Under the pieces are notes generated by a model that saw only the letters and a list, made by a program, of their open reading frames with translations, was not told the DNA's origin and did not search any database. The translations under genes were made by a program, and so were the position numbers. From Pseudomonas wayambapalatensis (lineage in GTDB: Bacteria; Pseudomonadota; Gammaproteobacteria; Pseudomonadales; Pseudomonadaceae): a stretch of 64,000 bases of DNA. Positions 8,653-18,291 of the stretch are shown here, piece by piece (position 1 is the stretch's first letter; every line of letters begins with the position of its first letter). The DNA lies in the NCBI GenBank assembly GCA_014268975.2, contig CP077096.1, forward strand, positions 4,191,501 to 4,255,500, written 5' to 3'.

Positions 8653-9588
8653 TCAGCCCGCCACACCCAGCAGGTACATGAGCCCGGTCAGGGTCAGCAG
8701 CGAAGCCACCGTAGACAGCAGGATGGTGCGCGAAATGAGCCCCGCCTCACGGTTGTAGTACTCAGCCAACATAAATGGCCCGGTCCCGGTCGGCAGCGCC
8801 GCCAGCAACACCGCGGAGGTCGCCCACATGGTCGGCAGGCTGAACACCTTGAAGGCCAGCACCCAGGTCAGCGCCGGTTGCCCGACCAGCTTGAGCCCCA
8901 CCAGCGGCCAGGGGCTGGCCTGCGCGCCGCTGCGTTTCTGCGCCAGGAATGCGCCCAGCGACACCAGCGCGCAAGGCGTGGTGGCCAGGGCGAGCATGTC
9001 GAGAAAATGCGTCACAGGCTCCGCCAGGCCCAGGCCGGACATGGCCCAGGCGGCGCCGGCCAGTGGCGAAATCACCAGCGGGTTCTTCGCCAGTGCCTTG
9101 GCCACCAGCATTACGGCACGGCCGATCTGGCGTTCTTCCTGCAGGCCGATCTCGATCAGGGTCAGGGAAATCGCGAACACCAGGCAGACCACGATCAGCG
9201 ATGAGATCAGCGCCGGTTGCAGCCCCGGCTGGCCGAACAGCAACAGGCACAGCGGGATGCCGATGTAGCCGGTGTTGGCATAGCCTGCGCTTAGGCCATC
9301 GATGCTCGAAGCCACCAGGCTGTGGCCGCTGAACAGGCGCCAAGCGAGAGTGATGAAGAACATCGCCAGCGCGCCGGCCCCGAAAGCGACGATAAAACCG
9401 GGATGCCAGATTTCGCTCCAGGTCGCGGTGGCGGTCACCTTGAACAGCAGCGCCGGCAGACACAGCCAGACCACCATGCGATTGATTTCGGCAGCGGCCT
9501 GTTCGCCGAGCTTGCCGGTCTTGCGGCACAGGTAGCCGGCCAGGATCAGCGCAAAGATCGGCGCGACGATGACCAGGATGGTATGCAT
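8653..9588 (-). CDS. AEC-family (auxin efflux carrier-like) permease
   Basis: A 311-residue inner-membrane protein with about 10 hydrophobic segments in two inverted halves. The N-terminus MHTILVIVAPIFALILAGYLCRKTG, the GYANTGYIGIPL motif about a third of the way in and AALPTGTGPFMLAEYY in the second half are typical of AEC transporters, which move small carboxylates such as malonate or malate in bacteria. It starts 7 bases after the stop of the upstream EamA gene on the same strand, so the two form an operon of unrelated permeases. Substrate unknown. Confidence 0.87.
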   Translation of the reverse strand: MHTILVIVAPIFALILAGYLCRKTGKLGEQAAAEINRMVVWLCLPALLFKVTATATWSEIWHPGFIVAFGAGALAMFFITLAWRLFSGHSLVASSIDGLSAGYANTGYIGIPLCLLLFGQPGLQPALISSLIVVCLVFAISLTLIEIGLQEERQIGRAVMLVAKALAKNPLVISPLAGAAWAMSGLGLAEPVTHFLDMLALATTPCALVSLGAFLAQKRSGAQASPWPLVGLKLVGQPALTWVLAFKVFSLPTMWATSAVLLAALPTGTGPFMLAEYYNREAGLISRTILLSTVASLLTLTGLMYLLGVAG

Positions 9589-9595
9589 GGACGCC

Positions 9596-10471
9596 TCAGG
9601 CCTTGCCGACCAGCGCCGGGCTGCGACGGTCGCCCAGCCGGCTCAGCCACACCGAGGCGAGGATCACCGCACCGCCGATGAACAACCGCCCCAGCGGTTC
9701 GTGCTGGTTCCAGATCAGCAAATTGAGCAGCAGGCCCACCGGCACATGCAGGTTGTTCATCACCGCCAGGGTGCCGCCGGAAACCAGGCAGGCGCCCTTG
9801 TTCCACCAATACAACCCCAGTGCGGTCGGGCACAGGCCGAGGAACAGCAGCACCAGCCATTGCACGTCGGTGCTCGGCAGGTGCTGGGCGTTGCCGAACA
9901 GCAGGAAGGCCGGCAGCACGACGATCAGCGCGCCCAGGTAGAAGTAGCCAAAGCGCTTGTAGTGCGGCAGGTCGCTGGGGTGGCGGGCGATCAGGTGGCG
10001 GTACAGGACCTGCCCGGCGGCGTAGGTGAAGTTGGCCAGTTGCAGGAGCAGGAAGCCCATGAAGAACTCGCCGCTGATGCTGTCGAAGCGGATCACCGCT
10101 GCGCCGGCCACCGCGACCAGCGCCGCAAGCAGCGCCCAAGGGTTGAAGCGGCGGTTCAGTGCATCTTCGATGAGGGTGACGTGCAGCGGGGTGAGGATGG
10201 TGAACAGCAGCACTTCAGGCACGGTGAGCACGCGAAAGCTCAGGTACAGGCAGACATAGGTGATGCCGTACTGCAGCGCGCCGATCAGCAGCATCGAGCG
10301 CATGAAGCGCGGCTCGACCTGGCGCCAGCGGGTCAGCGGCAGGAACACCAGCCCTGCCAGCAGCACCCGCGCCAGCACGGCGAAATAGCTGTCGACATGG
10401 CCGGCCAGGTATTCGCCGATCAGGCTGAAGGAAAACGCCTGGATCAGCGCGACGATAATCAGATAGCCCAT
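9596..10471 (-). CDS. EamA-family (DMT) metabolite transporter
   Basis: A 291-residue, ten-segment inner-membrane protein with two EamA repeats (about 1-135 and 145-285). The opening GYLIIVALIQAFSFSLIGEY and the mid-protein FTYAAGQVLYRHLI resemble the carboxylate/amino acid/amine transporter branch of the drug/metabolite superfamily. It probably exports an amino acid or similar metabolite. It is first in a two-gene unit with the AEC permease. Upstream (10472-10661) lie a REP and one copy of a repeated element. Confidence 0.85.
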   Translation of the reverse strand: MGYLIIVALIQAFSFSLIGEYLAGHVDSYFAVLARVLLAGLVFLPLTRWRQVEPRFMRSMLLIGALQYGITYVCLYLSFRVLTVPEVLLFTILTPLHVTLIEDALNRRFNPWALLAALVAVAGAAVIRFDSISGEFFMGFLLLQLANFTYAAGQVLYRHLIARHPSDLPHYKRFGYFYLGALIVVLPAFLLFGNAQHLPSTDVQWLVLLFLGLCPTALGLYWWNKGACLVSGGTLAVMNNLHVPVGLLLNLLIWNQHEPLGRLFIGGAVILASVWLSRLGDRRSPALVGKA

Positions 10472-10573
10472 GGTTGCCTCTCGTGGATCAAGGCGGCGAC
10501 CTTAGCGGGTAGGGGGTGGTCTGGGCAACCGGGAGGAGGATGAAGATTCGGCGGTGGATGGCACCGGCTGTGC

Positions 10574-10604
10574 CGGTGTTCGCGGGCAAGCCCGCTCCCA
10601 CAGG
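10574..10604 (+). repeat. REP element
   Basis: A P. putida REP in plus orientation: TGTTCGCGGGCAAGCCCGCTCCCACAGGG region, preceded by a short GGCACCGGCTGTGCCGG palindrome. Its right end flows directly into copy 1 of the 55-56 bp element described next. Confidence 0.8.
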
Positions 10605-10650
10605 GATTGGGCTGGTCTTTGGATTTTGAAAAAGACAGTTGCTCCACCCA
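10595..10650. repeat. REP-associated 56-bp element, copy 1
   Basis: One of three near-identical copies in the window (others at 31752-31807 and 56981-57035). It begins with the CTCCCACA end of the REP, continues GGGATTGGGCTGG, then an AT-rich middle (CTTTGGATTTTGA, AAAAGACAGTTG), and ends in a second CTCC-CCCA block. It sits 12 bases beyond the stop of the minus-strand nitronate monooxygenase gene. Confidence 0.75.
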
Positions 10651-10661
10651 GAGCTTGCCTG

Positions 10662-11711
10662 TCAGCGCTGCGCGTCGAACTCGGCCATCAGCACCTCGAC
10701 CAGCTGCGCGGCCGGCAGGGCGCGCGCCCGGTGGGCGCCGGTACCGGCCCATTGTGCGGCGAAGTCGCTGCAGCCCTGGGCAGTCGCCACGCTATTGAGT
10801 GCCTTGTTGGCATCGTAGGCGCGGGGATAATCCGGCACGCCCGCAGCACTCTTCACCTCGAACGCCCGGTTGACCATACCCCGCGCAGGCCGTCCGGAAA
10901 TTGCGCTGGTGATCTGCGTCTGCCGCGCCCGTGGCCCGCTCAGCGCCTCACGGTAGGCCGCGTTGGCCGACGATTCCGGGCATAGCAAGAACGCTGTACC
11001 CAACTGCGCCGCACAAGCGCCCTGCGCGAACGCCTTGGCGATGTCTGTGCCATCCATGATTCCGCCAGCTGCGATGATCGGCAGTCGAACCTGCTCGGCC
11101 AACAGGCGCACCAACTCCAGCGTGCTCGATTCGTCGTCATGCTCAGGATCGAATATCCCGCGATGACCGCCCGCCTCGTAACCCTGGGCGATCAGTGCAT
11201 CGACCCCTGCTTGCTGCACTTGCAGCGCCTCGTCCACGCAGGTCACGCAGGCCAGTAGCACGATACCGGCCGCCTTCAGCGCCTCGATGAACGACTGCGG
11301 CGGCAGGCCAAAATGAAAACTCACCACTGCCGGTTTTTCTTCCAGCAGCATCTGCAGCATCTCGGGGTCTTCGACGAACGAGCGATAGATTTCCCGCAGG
11401 CCCTTCGGCGGCTGGGCCTGGAACTCGGCAAAGCGCGCTTCGAGCGCCTGCAGCCAGGCGTCCTCGCGCACGTCATCTCGCAGCGCCGGGCGGTGGCAGA
11501 ACAGATTGACGTTGAACGGTTGTTGGGTCAGCGCGAAGGTTTCGCGTATGTACTGGCGAGCCTGCTCGACCGAGCTCGCGCCGATCGCGATCGACCCCAA
11601 ACCACCCGCATTCGATACCGCCGCCGCCAGCGCTGGCGTAGAAACGCCCGCCATGGGCGCCTGGATGATGGGGAAACGGACGTTCAGCAAAGCCTGGATG
11701 TCAGTGGTCAT
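10662..11711 (-). CDS. Nitronate monooxygenase (class I NMO, FMN-dependent)
   Basis: A 349-residue TIM-barrel flavoprotein. The N-terminal FPIIQAPMAGVSTPALAAAV with SNAGGLGSIAIGA matches motif I of class I nitronate monooxygenases, and QGYEAGGHRG plus LPIIAAGGIMDG form the FMN phosphate-binding part. These enzymes oxidise toxic alkyl nitronates such as propionate 3-nitronate to aldehydes plus nitrite and nitrate using O2. It is divergent from a LysR gene, the arrangement I recall for P. aeruginosa PA4202/PA4203, where the regulator controls the oxygenase. No good ribosome-binding site precedes the ATG. It could also be called a 2-nitropropane dioxygenase. Confidence 0.88.
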   Translation of the reverse strand: MTTDIQALLNVRFPIIQAPMAGVSTPALAAAVSNAGGLGSIAIGASSVEQARQYIRETFALTQQPFNVNLFCHRPALRDDVREDAWLQALEARFAEFQAQPPKGLREIYRSFVEDPEMLQMLLEEKPAVVSFHFGLPPQSFIEALKAAGIVLLACVTCVDEALQVQQAGVDALIAQGYEAGGHRGIFDPEHDDESSTLELVRLLAEQVRLPIIAAGGIMDGTDIAKAFAQGACAAQLGTAFLLCPESSANAAYREALSGPRARQTQITSAISGRPARGMVNRAFEVKSAAGVPDYPRAYDANKALNSVATAQGCSDFAAQWAGTGAHRARALPAAQLVEVLMAEFDAQR

Positions 11712-11804
11712 GGAGGTTGCTCATCATGGGTTGCTCATGGCGGGTGCGCATGTCCGTTGGCGGAGAGCGAGCCCAGAGTTGACCTTAAGCGCACCCATGA
11801 ATTT

Positions 11805-11940
11805 TCACAAATGATGATAAATGATGAATTCCATCACTGATCGTGAACCAGCAGTCTGGCCCGGTCGCCTCCAAGCCACTGGAAAACCGATCATGAAATG
11901 ATGCATAAACACCCCATCAATCATCATCAGTGATAGGTAG
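11805..11940. promoter_or_regulatory. Divergent control region between nitronate monooxygenase and LysR genes
   Basis: Within the 234-bp divergent spacer are clusters of ATGATG on the left (11810-11828) and CATCAT on the right (11916-11928), and the 9-mers ATCACTGAT (11833-11841) and ATCAGTGAT (11926-11934), which are exact reverse complements 93 bp apart. The second ends 11 bases before the LysR ATG. This looks like a bipartite LysR operator. Confidence 0.45.
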
Positions 11941-11945
11941 ACCCC

Positions 11946-12833
11946 ATGGAAATGCGCCAGTTGAAGATCTTCTGCGCCGTGGCCGAGCTGGGCAGTTTCA
12001 CCGCGGCTGCGGTCAGGATCAACACCGTGCAGTCCAACGTGACCATGCGCATCAAGGAGCTCGAGGCGGAACTCAAGCGCGAGCTGTTCATCCGCAGAAA
12101 ATCCGGCGTCGTGCTCACGGTCGCGGGCGAGACGTTTCTCGGGTATGCCCGGCGCATCCTGCAACTGACCGAAGAAAGCCGCAGCGCCCTGCTCGATACC
12201 GGTGTACCCAACGGCCCGCTGCGCCTGGGCTCGATGGAGACCACTGCCGCCATTCGCCTGCCGAAGATCCTCACCCGCTACCGCGAGCAGCATCCCGATG
12301 TGCAACTGTCGTTGCTCACCGGCACCACTGCCGAACTGATCAAGGCCATCGAGTCCCACCGGATCGATGGCGCTTTCGTCGGAGGGTTTCACCAGAATCC
12401 GATGCTTGCCCAGCAAGAGGTGTTCAGCGAGGAACTGGTGCTGGTCAGCAGCGACCAGTTCGATTCGCTCGACACCTTGATGGCGCGAATGCCCTCGCAG
12501 ACAGTGCTGGTGTTTCGCAGCGGCTGCTTCTACCGATCGACGCTGGAGAACTGGTTCTATCGGATGGGCCTGGTGCCCAACCAGATCATGGAAATGGGCA
12601 GCCTGGATGGCATCCTTACCTGCGTCTCGGCGGGAATGGGCGTGACTCTGTTGCCCAGGTCGGTGACGCAGAACTGCAGCGTGCGCCATGCGATTCGCTG
12701 CCATGAACTACCCGCGGAATTCTCCCGCGTGTCCACGGTGTTCATCCGTCGCCAGGATTCGCTGCCGACCTCGGCGATGAGCGCCTTCATGGAGCTGGCG
12801 CAGCAGCGCAGGGACGCGGCGGACCTGCAATGA
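11946..12833 (+). CDS. LysR-family transcriptional regulator (divergent from NMO gene)
   Basis: A 295-residue LTTR: winged helix-turn-helix at about 1-60 (MEMRQLKIFCAVAELGSFTA, with VQSNVTMRIKELE as recognition region), linker helix, and a periplasmic-binding-like effector domain (about 88-290; PLRLGSMETTAAIRLPKIL onwards). From its divergent position and the symmetric sequences in the spacer it most likely controls the nitronate monooxygenase gene and itself, with a nitronate as plausible effector. That role is inferred from context and from memory of the P. aeruginosa pair. Confidence 0.88.
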   Translation: MEMRQLKIFCAVAELGSFTAAAVRINTVQSNVTMRIKELEAELKRELFIRRKSGVVLTVAGETFLGYARRILQLTEESRSALLDTGVPNGPLRLGSMETTAAIRLPKILTRYREQHPDVQLSLLTGTTAELIKAIESHRIDGAFVGGFHQNPMLAQQEVFSEELVLVSSDQFDSLDTLMARMPSQTVLVFRSGCFYRSTLENWFYRMGLVPNQIMEMGSLDGILTCVSAGMGVTLLPRSVTQNCSVRHAIRCHELPAEFSRVSTVFIRRQDSLPTSAMSAFMELAQQRRDAADLQ

Positions 12834-12842
12834 GCCTGGCGC

Positions 12843-12874
12843 AAAAAAAAGCCCGGCCATTCGCATGACCGGGC
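12843..12874 (-). terminator. Rho-independent terminator of azoR
   Basis: GCCCGG (12851-12856) and CCGGGC (12869-12874) pair around a 12-base loop; on the minus strand the stem is followed by eight T residues (12843-12850). This is a good intrinsic terminator for the minus-strand azoreductase gene, lying just past the LysR stop. Confidence 0.75.
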
Positions 12875-12932
12875 ACATACACCCAAAGGAGCAACAGGTG
12901 TCAGGGTTGGGAATTCGTGGATGCCTCGCGCT

Positions 12933-13532
12933 TCAAGCCACTGCGGCGAGCTTCGCCTTGGCCTGGTTCAGCCCCTTCTCGTGGAAGTCGCCACTCATGT
13001 TCAGGCCCTCGGCGTGAATGAAGTTCACCTCGTGGATCCCGATGAAGGCCATCACCTGGCGCAGGTAGGGTTCCTGGTGATCGCTGGCAGCGCCGGTGTG
13101 GATACCGCCGCGGGCAGTCAGGACGATCGCACGCTTGCCGTTGAGCAGCCCCTGCGGGCCGGTCGGGGTGTACTTGAAGGTGATGCCGGCACGCAGCACA
13201 TGGTCGAGCCAGGCCTTGAGTGTGCTGGGGATGGCGAAGTTGTACATGGGCGCCGCCATCACCAGCACATCGGCGGCCAGCAACTCATCGGTCAGCTCGT
13301 TGGAGCGGGCCAGCGCATCGATTTCAGCCGCGCTGCGCTGCTCTTCAGGCTTCATCCAGCCGCCGAGCAGGTTGGCGTCCAGGTGCGGCACCGGGTTGAC
13401 CGCCAGGTCGCGTACCTTGATCTCGTCGGCAGGATGCGCCGCTTGCCACTGCTGGATGAAGTCACGGGTCAGTTGACGGGAAACGGAATCCTGTTGGCGG
13501 GCGCTGCTTTCGATGATCAGTACGCGGGACAT
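12933..13532 (-). CDS. azoR: FMN-dependent NADH-azoreductase
   Basis: A 199-residue flavodoxin-fold quinone/azo reductase. The N-terminal IIESSARQQDSVSR segment binds the FMN phosphate, APMYNFAIPSTLKAWLDHV contacts the flavin, and TARGGIHTG precedes the C-terminal half. Length and motifs match AzoR (AcpD) of E. coli and Pseudomonas. It reduces azo bonds and, physiologically, quinones by two electrons, protecting against thiol and quinone stress. GGAGG sits seven to eight bases before the ATG. It ends in an intrinsic terminator and has a repeated CTATCGAT motif in its promoter region. Confidence 0.92.
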   Translation of the reverse strand: MSRVLIIESSARQQDSVSRQLTRDFIQQWQAAHPADEIKVRDLAVNPVPHLDANLLGGWMKPEEQRSAAEIDALARSNELTDELLAADVLVMAAPMYNFAIPSTLKAWLDHVLRAGITFKYTPTGPQGLLNGKRAIVLTARGGIHTGAASDHQEPYLRQVMAFIGIHEVNFIHAEGLNMSGDFHEKGLNQAKAKLAAVA

Positions 13533-13591
13533 GGGGTGCCTCCATCGGCAAATAGGGTTGCGATTCGATGGAGGTGAGATTAAGACTTGAC

Positions 13592-13634
13592 CTATCGATA
13601 AAAAAGCGTAAAAAGTGGGTTCAATCTATCGATT
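13592..13634. promoter_or_regulatory. Direct CTATCGAT repeats upstream of azoR
   Basis: CTATCGAT occurs at 13592-13599 and 13626-13633, 34 bp apart, each followed by A/T-rich sequence (ATAAAA, TAATTG). The stretch is much AT-richer than its surroundings and lies 60-100 bases upstream of the azoR start, where its promoter and a regulator site are expected. Confidence 0.4.
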
Positions 13635-13642
13635 AATTGGTT

Positions 13643-13957
13643 TTATTCCGGTTTGCAGCTCAGGTCGATGCGCAGCTTGATGATCTGCCGGTTGAACTTG
13701 GCCGTCACATCCACGCTCTTGCCGGCCGGCACATTGACCCGACGCACCCTCGGCGCTTCGGGGCCATTGCGCATGGTGACCTTGCAGGCAGCCGGCACCT
13801 GCCCGTAGTTGTTCAGGCTGATGCTGCCGATGTCGTAGGCGGTGTCGTACGCGGTGTAGTCGAGCTTGACCCCTTCGATCTCCTTCTGCACATCGATGGG
13901 ATAGGCCATGGCGCTCAGGGGCAGGGACGTCAGCAGTACCGCAAACCATTTCTTCAT
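13643..13957 (-). CDS. Small exported protein of unknown function
   Basis: A 104-residue protein with a typical signal peptide (MKKWFAVLLTSLPLSAMA, cleavage before YPIDV) and a mature domain of about 86 residues with two cysteines (AACKVTM and DLSCKPE) that probably form a disulphide. AAGGAG lies nine bases before the ATG. The mature part is beta-rich in appearance. Homologues in Pseudomonas are annotated inconsistently, some as a kinase, which nothing here supports. It is divergent from the following LysR gene. Confidence 0.75.
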   Translation of the reverse strand: MKKWFAVLLTSLPLSAMAYPIDVQKEIEGVKLDYTAYDTAYDIGSISLNNYGQVPAACKVTMRNGPEAPRVRRVNVPAGKSVDVTAKFNRQIIKLRIDLSCKPE

Positions 13958-14006
13958 TTCGCGCTCTCCTTGTGATGAGCGCAGCTTAGGACAACAGGAG
14001 CCGAAG

Positions 14007-14930
14007 ATGAAAGCGCCGCGCGTGACCCTGGATCAGTGGCGAACCCTGCAGGCGGTGGTCGATCACGGCGGCTTCGCCCAGGCCGCCGAAGCCCTGCATC
14101 GCTCGCAGTCCTCGGTGAGCTACACCGTGGCGCGCATGCAGGAGCAACTGGGCGTGCCGCTGCTACGCATCGACGGGCGCAAGGCGGTACTGACCGAGGC
14201 CGGCAGCGTGCTGCTGCGTCGCTCGCGGCACCTGGTCAAACAGGCCAGCCAGCTCGAAGACCTGGCTCACCACATGGAACAGGGCTGGGAGGCCGAAGTG
14301 CGCCTGGTGGTCGACGCCGCCTACCCCAGCGCCCGGCTGGTGCGCGCACTGAGCGCGTTCATGCCGCAGAGCCGCGGCTGCCGTGTGCGCCTGCGTGAAG
14401 AAGTGCTGTCCGGGGTCGAGGAAGTACTGCACGAAGGCATCGCCGACCTTGCCATCAGCAGCTTCAACATTCCCGGCTACCTGGGCGCCGAGCTGAGCGC
14501 GGTGGAGTTCGTCGCCGTCGCCCACCCCGAGCACAGCCTGCATCGCCTGGGCCGAGAGATCACGTTCCAGGACCTGGAAAGCCAGTTGCAGGTGGTGATC
14601 CGCGACTCCGGCCGCAGCCAGCCACGCGACGTCGGCTGGCTGGGTGCCGAACAGCGCTGGACCGTCGGCAGCCTGGGCACCGCGGCGACCTTCGTCGGCA
14701 GCGGCCTGGGCTTTGCCTGGCTGCCCCGGCACATGATCGAACGCGAACTGCGCGAGGGCCTGCTAAAGCCTCTGCCGCTCGATCAGGGTGGCAGTCGACA
14801 CCCGCTGTTCTACCTTTACTCGAGCAAGGAAAAGACCTTGGGTCCGGCCACGCAGATCCTCATCGAGCTGCTGCGCAATTTCGACACCGCGCCACTGGAC
14901 GTGCCCTTCGCAGCCCCCCCGCAAGCCTGA
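14007..14930 (+). CDS. LysR-family transcriptional regulator
   Basis: A 307-residue LTTR starting at 14007, where CAGGAG lies seven bases upstream; the open frame extends 33 codons further into the divergent gene without coding character. The helix-turn-helix reads QWRTLQAVVDHGGFAQAAEA with HRSQSSVSYTVARMQ as recognition helix; the effector domain starts about residue 90. It lies 13 bases upstream of the alpha/beta hydrolase gene on the same strand, so the two are probably co-transcribed. Target genes are unknown. Confidence 0.87.
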   Translation: MKAPRVTLDQWRTLQAVVDHGGFAQAAEALHRSQSSVSYTVARMQEQLGVPLLRIDGRKAVLTEAGSVLLRRSRHLVKQASQLEDLAHHMEQGWEAEVRLVVDAAYPSARLVRALSAFMPQSRGCRVRLREEVLSGVEEVLHEGIADLAISSFNIPGYLGAELSAVEFVAVAHPEHSLHRLGREITFQDLESQLQVVIRDSGRSQPRDVGWLGAEQRWTVGSLGTAATFVGSGLGFAWLPRHMIERELREGLLKPLPLDQGGSRHPLFYLYSSKEKTLGPATQILIELLRNFDTAPLDVPFAAPPQA

Positions 14931-14943
14931 GAGGACCGCGCCC

Positions 14944-15756
14944 ATGGCCTGTTTCGAACGTGACGGATGCCTGCTGCACTATGAGGAACATGGCCAGGGC
15001 GAGCCTCTGGTACTGCTGCACGGGCTCGGTTCGAGCAGCCAGGACTGGGAGCTGCAGGTCCCGGAGCTGAGCCGTCACTATCGGGTGATCCTGATGGACA
15101 TTCGCGGCCACGGCCAGTCGGCCAAGCCTCGCCACGGCTACCAGATCAAGACCTTCAGCGAAGACTTGCTGGCCCTGCTCGACCATCTGGACACCGGCCC
15201 GGTGCACTTTGTGGGCTTGTCCATGGGCGGCATGGTCGGTTTCCAGTTTGCCGTCGACCATCCGCACAGGCTGCGCAGCCTGTGCATCGTCAACAGCGCC
15301 CCCGAGGTCAAGCGCCACAACCTCGAACACTGGATCTGGTGGGCCAAGCGCTGGAGCCTGGCACGCCTGCTCAGCGTCGAGACGGTCGGCCAGGGCCTGG
15401 CCGCGCGGCTGTTCCCCAAACCCGAGCAAGGCGAACTGCGCCGCAAGATGGCCGAGCGCTGGGCGCGCAACGACAAGCGCGCTTACCTCAAGAGCTTCGA
15501 CGCCATCGTCGACTGGGGTGTGCAGGAACGCATCGGGCAGATCCCGTGTCCGACACTGGTGATCGCCGCCGACCACGATTACACCCCGATACAACAGAAA
15601 GCGCGCTACGTTGCCCTGATGCCCCATGCGACACTGGCGGTCATCGAGGATTCGCGGCACGCTACGCCCCTGGACCAACCCGAGGTCTTCAACCAGACCC
15701 TGCTGCGTTTCCTCGCAGCCGCATCCACCTCTCAAGGATCATTGAGCCCATGCTGA
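14944..15756 (+). CDS. Alpha/beta hydrolase
   Basis: A 270-residue alpha/beta-fold hydrolase. The oxyanion-hole segment is LVLLHGLGSS (22-31), the nucleophile elbow GLSMGG places Ser93, the acid is probably the Asp in VIAADHDYT, and the His is in EDSRHATPL. It resembles the 3-oxoadipate enol-lactonase/esterase branch but does not sit in an aromatic pathway. The ATG at 14944 gives the standard N-terminus. Its last codons overlap the ppiA start (15750), so lysR, hydrolase and ppiA form one tight transcript. Confidence 0.85.
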   Translation: MACFERDGCLLHYEEHGQGEPLVLLHGLGSSSQDWELQVPELSRHYRVILMDIRGHGQSAKPRHGYQIKTFSEDLLALLDHLDTGPVHFVGLSMGGMVGFQFAVDHPHRLRSLCIVNSAPEVKRHNLEHWIWWAKRWSLARLLSVETVGQGLAARLFPKPEQGELRRKMAERWARNDKRAYLKSFDAIVDWGVQERIGQIPCPTLVIAADHDYTPIQQKARYVALMPHATLAVIEDSRHATPLDQPEVFNQTLLRFLAAASTSQGSLSPC

Positions 15757-16307
15757 AGAAACTCCTGCTGACCGCCTGCTCGTTCGCCTTCGCTGCCAGC
15801 GTCATGGCGTCCGACAAGACCCCTCACGTGCTGCTGACTACCAGCTTCGGCGATGTCGAGATCGAACTGAACGCCGAAAAAGCCCCCATCAGTACGAAGA
15901 ACTTCCTGGAGTACGTCGACAGCGGTTTCTATAACAATACGATCTTCCACCGCGTGATCCCGGGCTTCATGGTCCAGGGCGGCGGCTTCACCGACCAGAT
16001 GGTACAGAAGAGCACCAAGGATCCGATTCGCAACGAAGCCAGCAACGGCCTGCAGAACACGCGCGGCACGCTGTCGATGGCCCGCACCTCGGATCCGAAT
16101 TCGGCCACCAGCCAGTTCTTCATCAACGTGGCCGACAACGACTTCCTCAACCCTGGTCGTGACCGCGGCTACGCCGTGTTCGGCAAGGTGACCAAGGGCA
16201 TGGAGGTGGTCGACCAGATCGTCAACTCCCCCACCACCGTCAAGAAAGGCATGCGCGATGTACCGGCCGATCCGGTCTACATCAAGTCGGCCAAACGTAT
16301 CGATTGA
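15750..16307 (+). CDS. ppiA: Periplasmic peptidyl-prolyl cis-trans isomerase A (cyclophilin)
   Basis: A 185-residue cyclophilin with a signal peptide (about 1-20, ending SVMA) and the active-site strand FHRVIPGFMVQGG (66-78), then ARTSDPNSATSQFFIN, both diagnostic of bacterial cyclophilin A. Length equals E. coli PpiA (190). It catalyses proline isomerisation of proteins folding in the periplasm. The ATG at 15750 overlaps the stop of the hydrolase gene by seven bases, and AAGGAT lies just upstream. The much longer upstream open frame is a shadow of the hydrolase gene. Confidence 0.93.
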   Translation: MLKKLLLTACSFAFAASVMASDKTPHVLLTTSFGDVEIELNAEKAPISTKNFLEYVDSGFYNNTIFHRVIPGFMVQGGGFTDQMVQKSTKDPIRNEASNGLQNTRGTLSMARTSDPNSATSQFFINVADNDFLNPGRDRGYAVFGKVTKGMEVVDQIVNSPTTVKKGMRDVPADPVYIKSAKRID

Positions 16308-16362
16308 TCGCGGGTCTCACAGGATGTGACGCCGCCCGCGAGCGGGATCAACAGGAGTTTCC

Positions 16363-18195
<1,833 letters not shown>

Positions 18196-18245
18196 GGGGT
18201 TCTAACCGGCCAGGTAGCGCGTTGCACTGACGGACAGCGCGGTAC

Positions 18246-18282
18246 CTGTGGGAGCGGGCTTGCCCCGCGATAGTGCCGGCAC
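18246..18282 (-). repeat. REP element
   Basis: CTGTGGGAGCGGGCTTGCCC continuing CGCGATAGTGCCGGCAC, a complete P. putida REP lying between the convergent ABC exporter and FemAB/GNAT-like genes. Confidence 0.82.
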
Positions 18283-18291
18283 AGACCCCAC

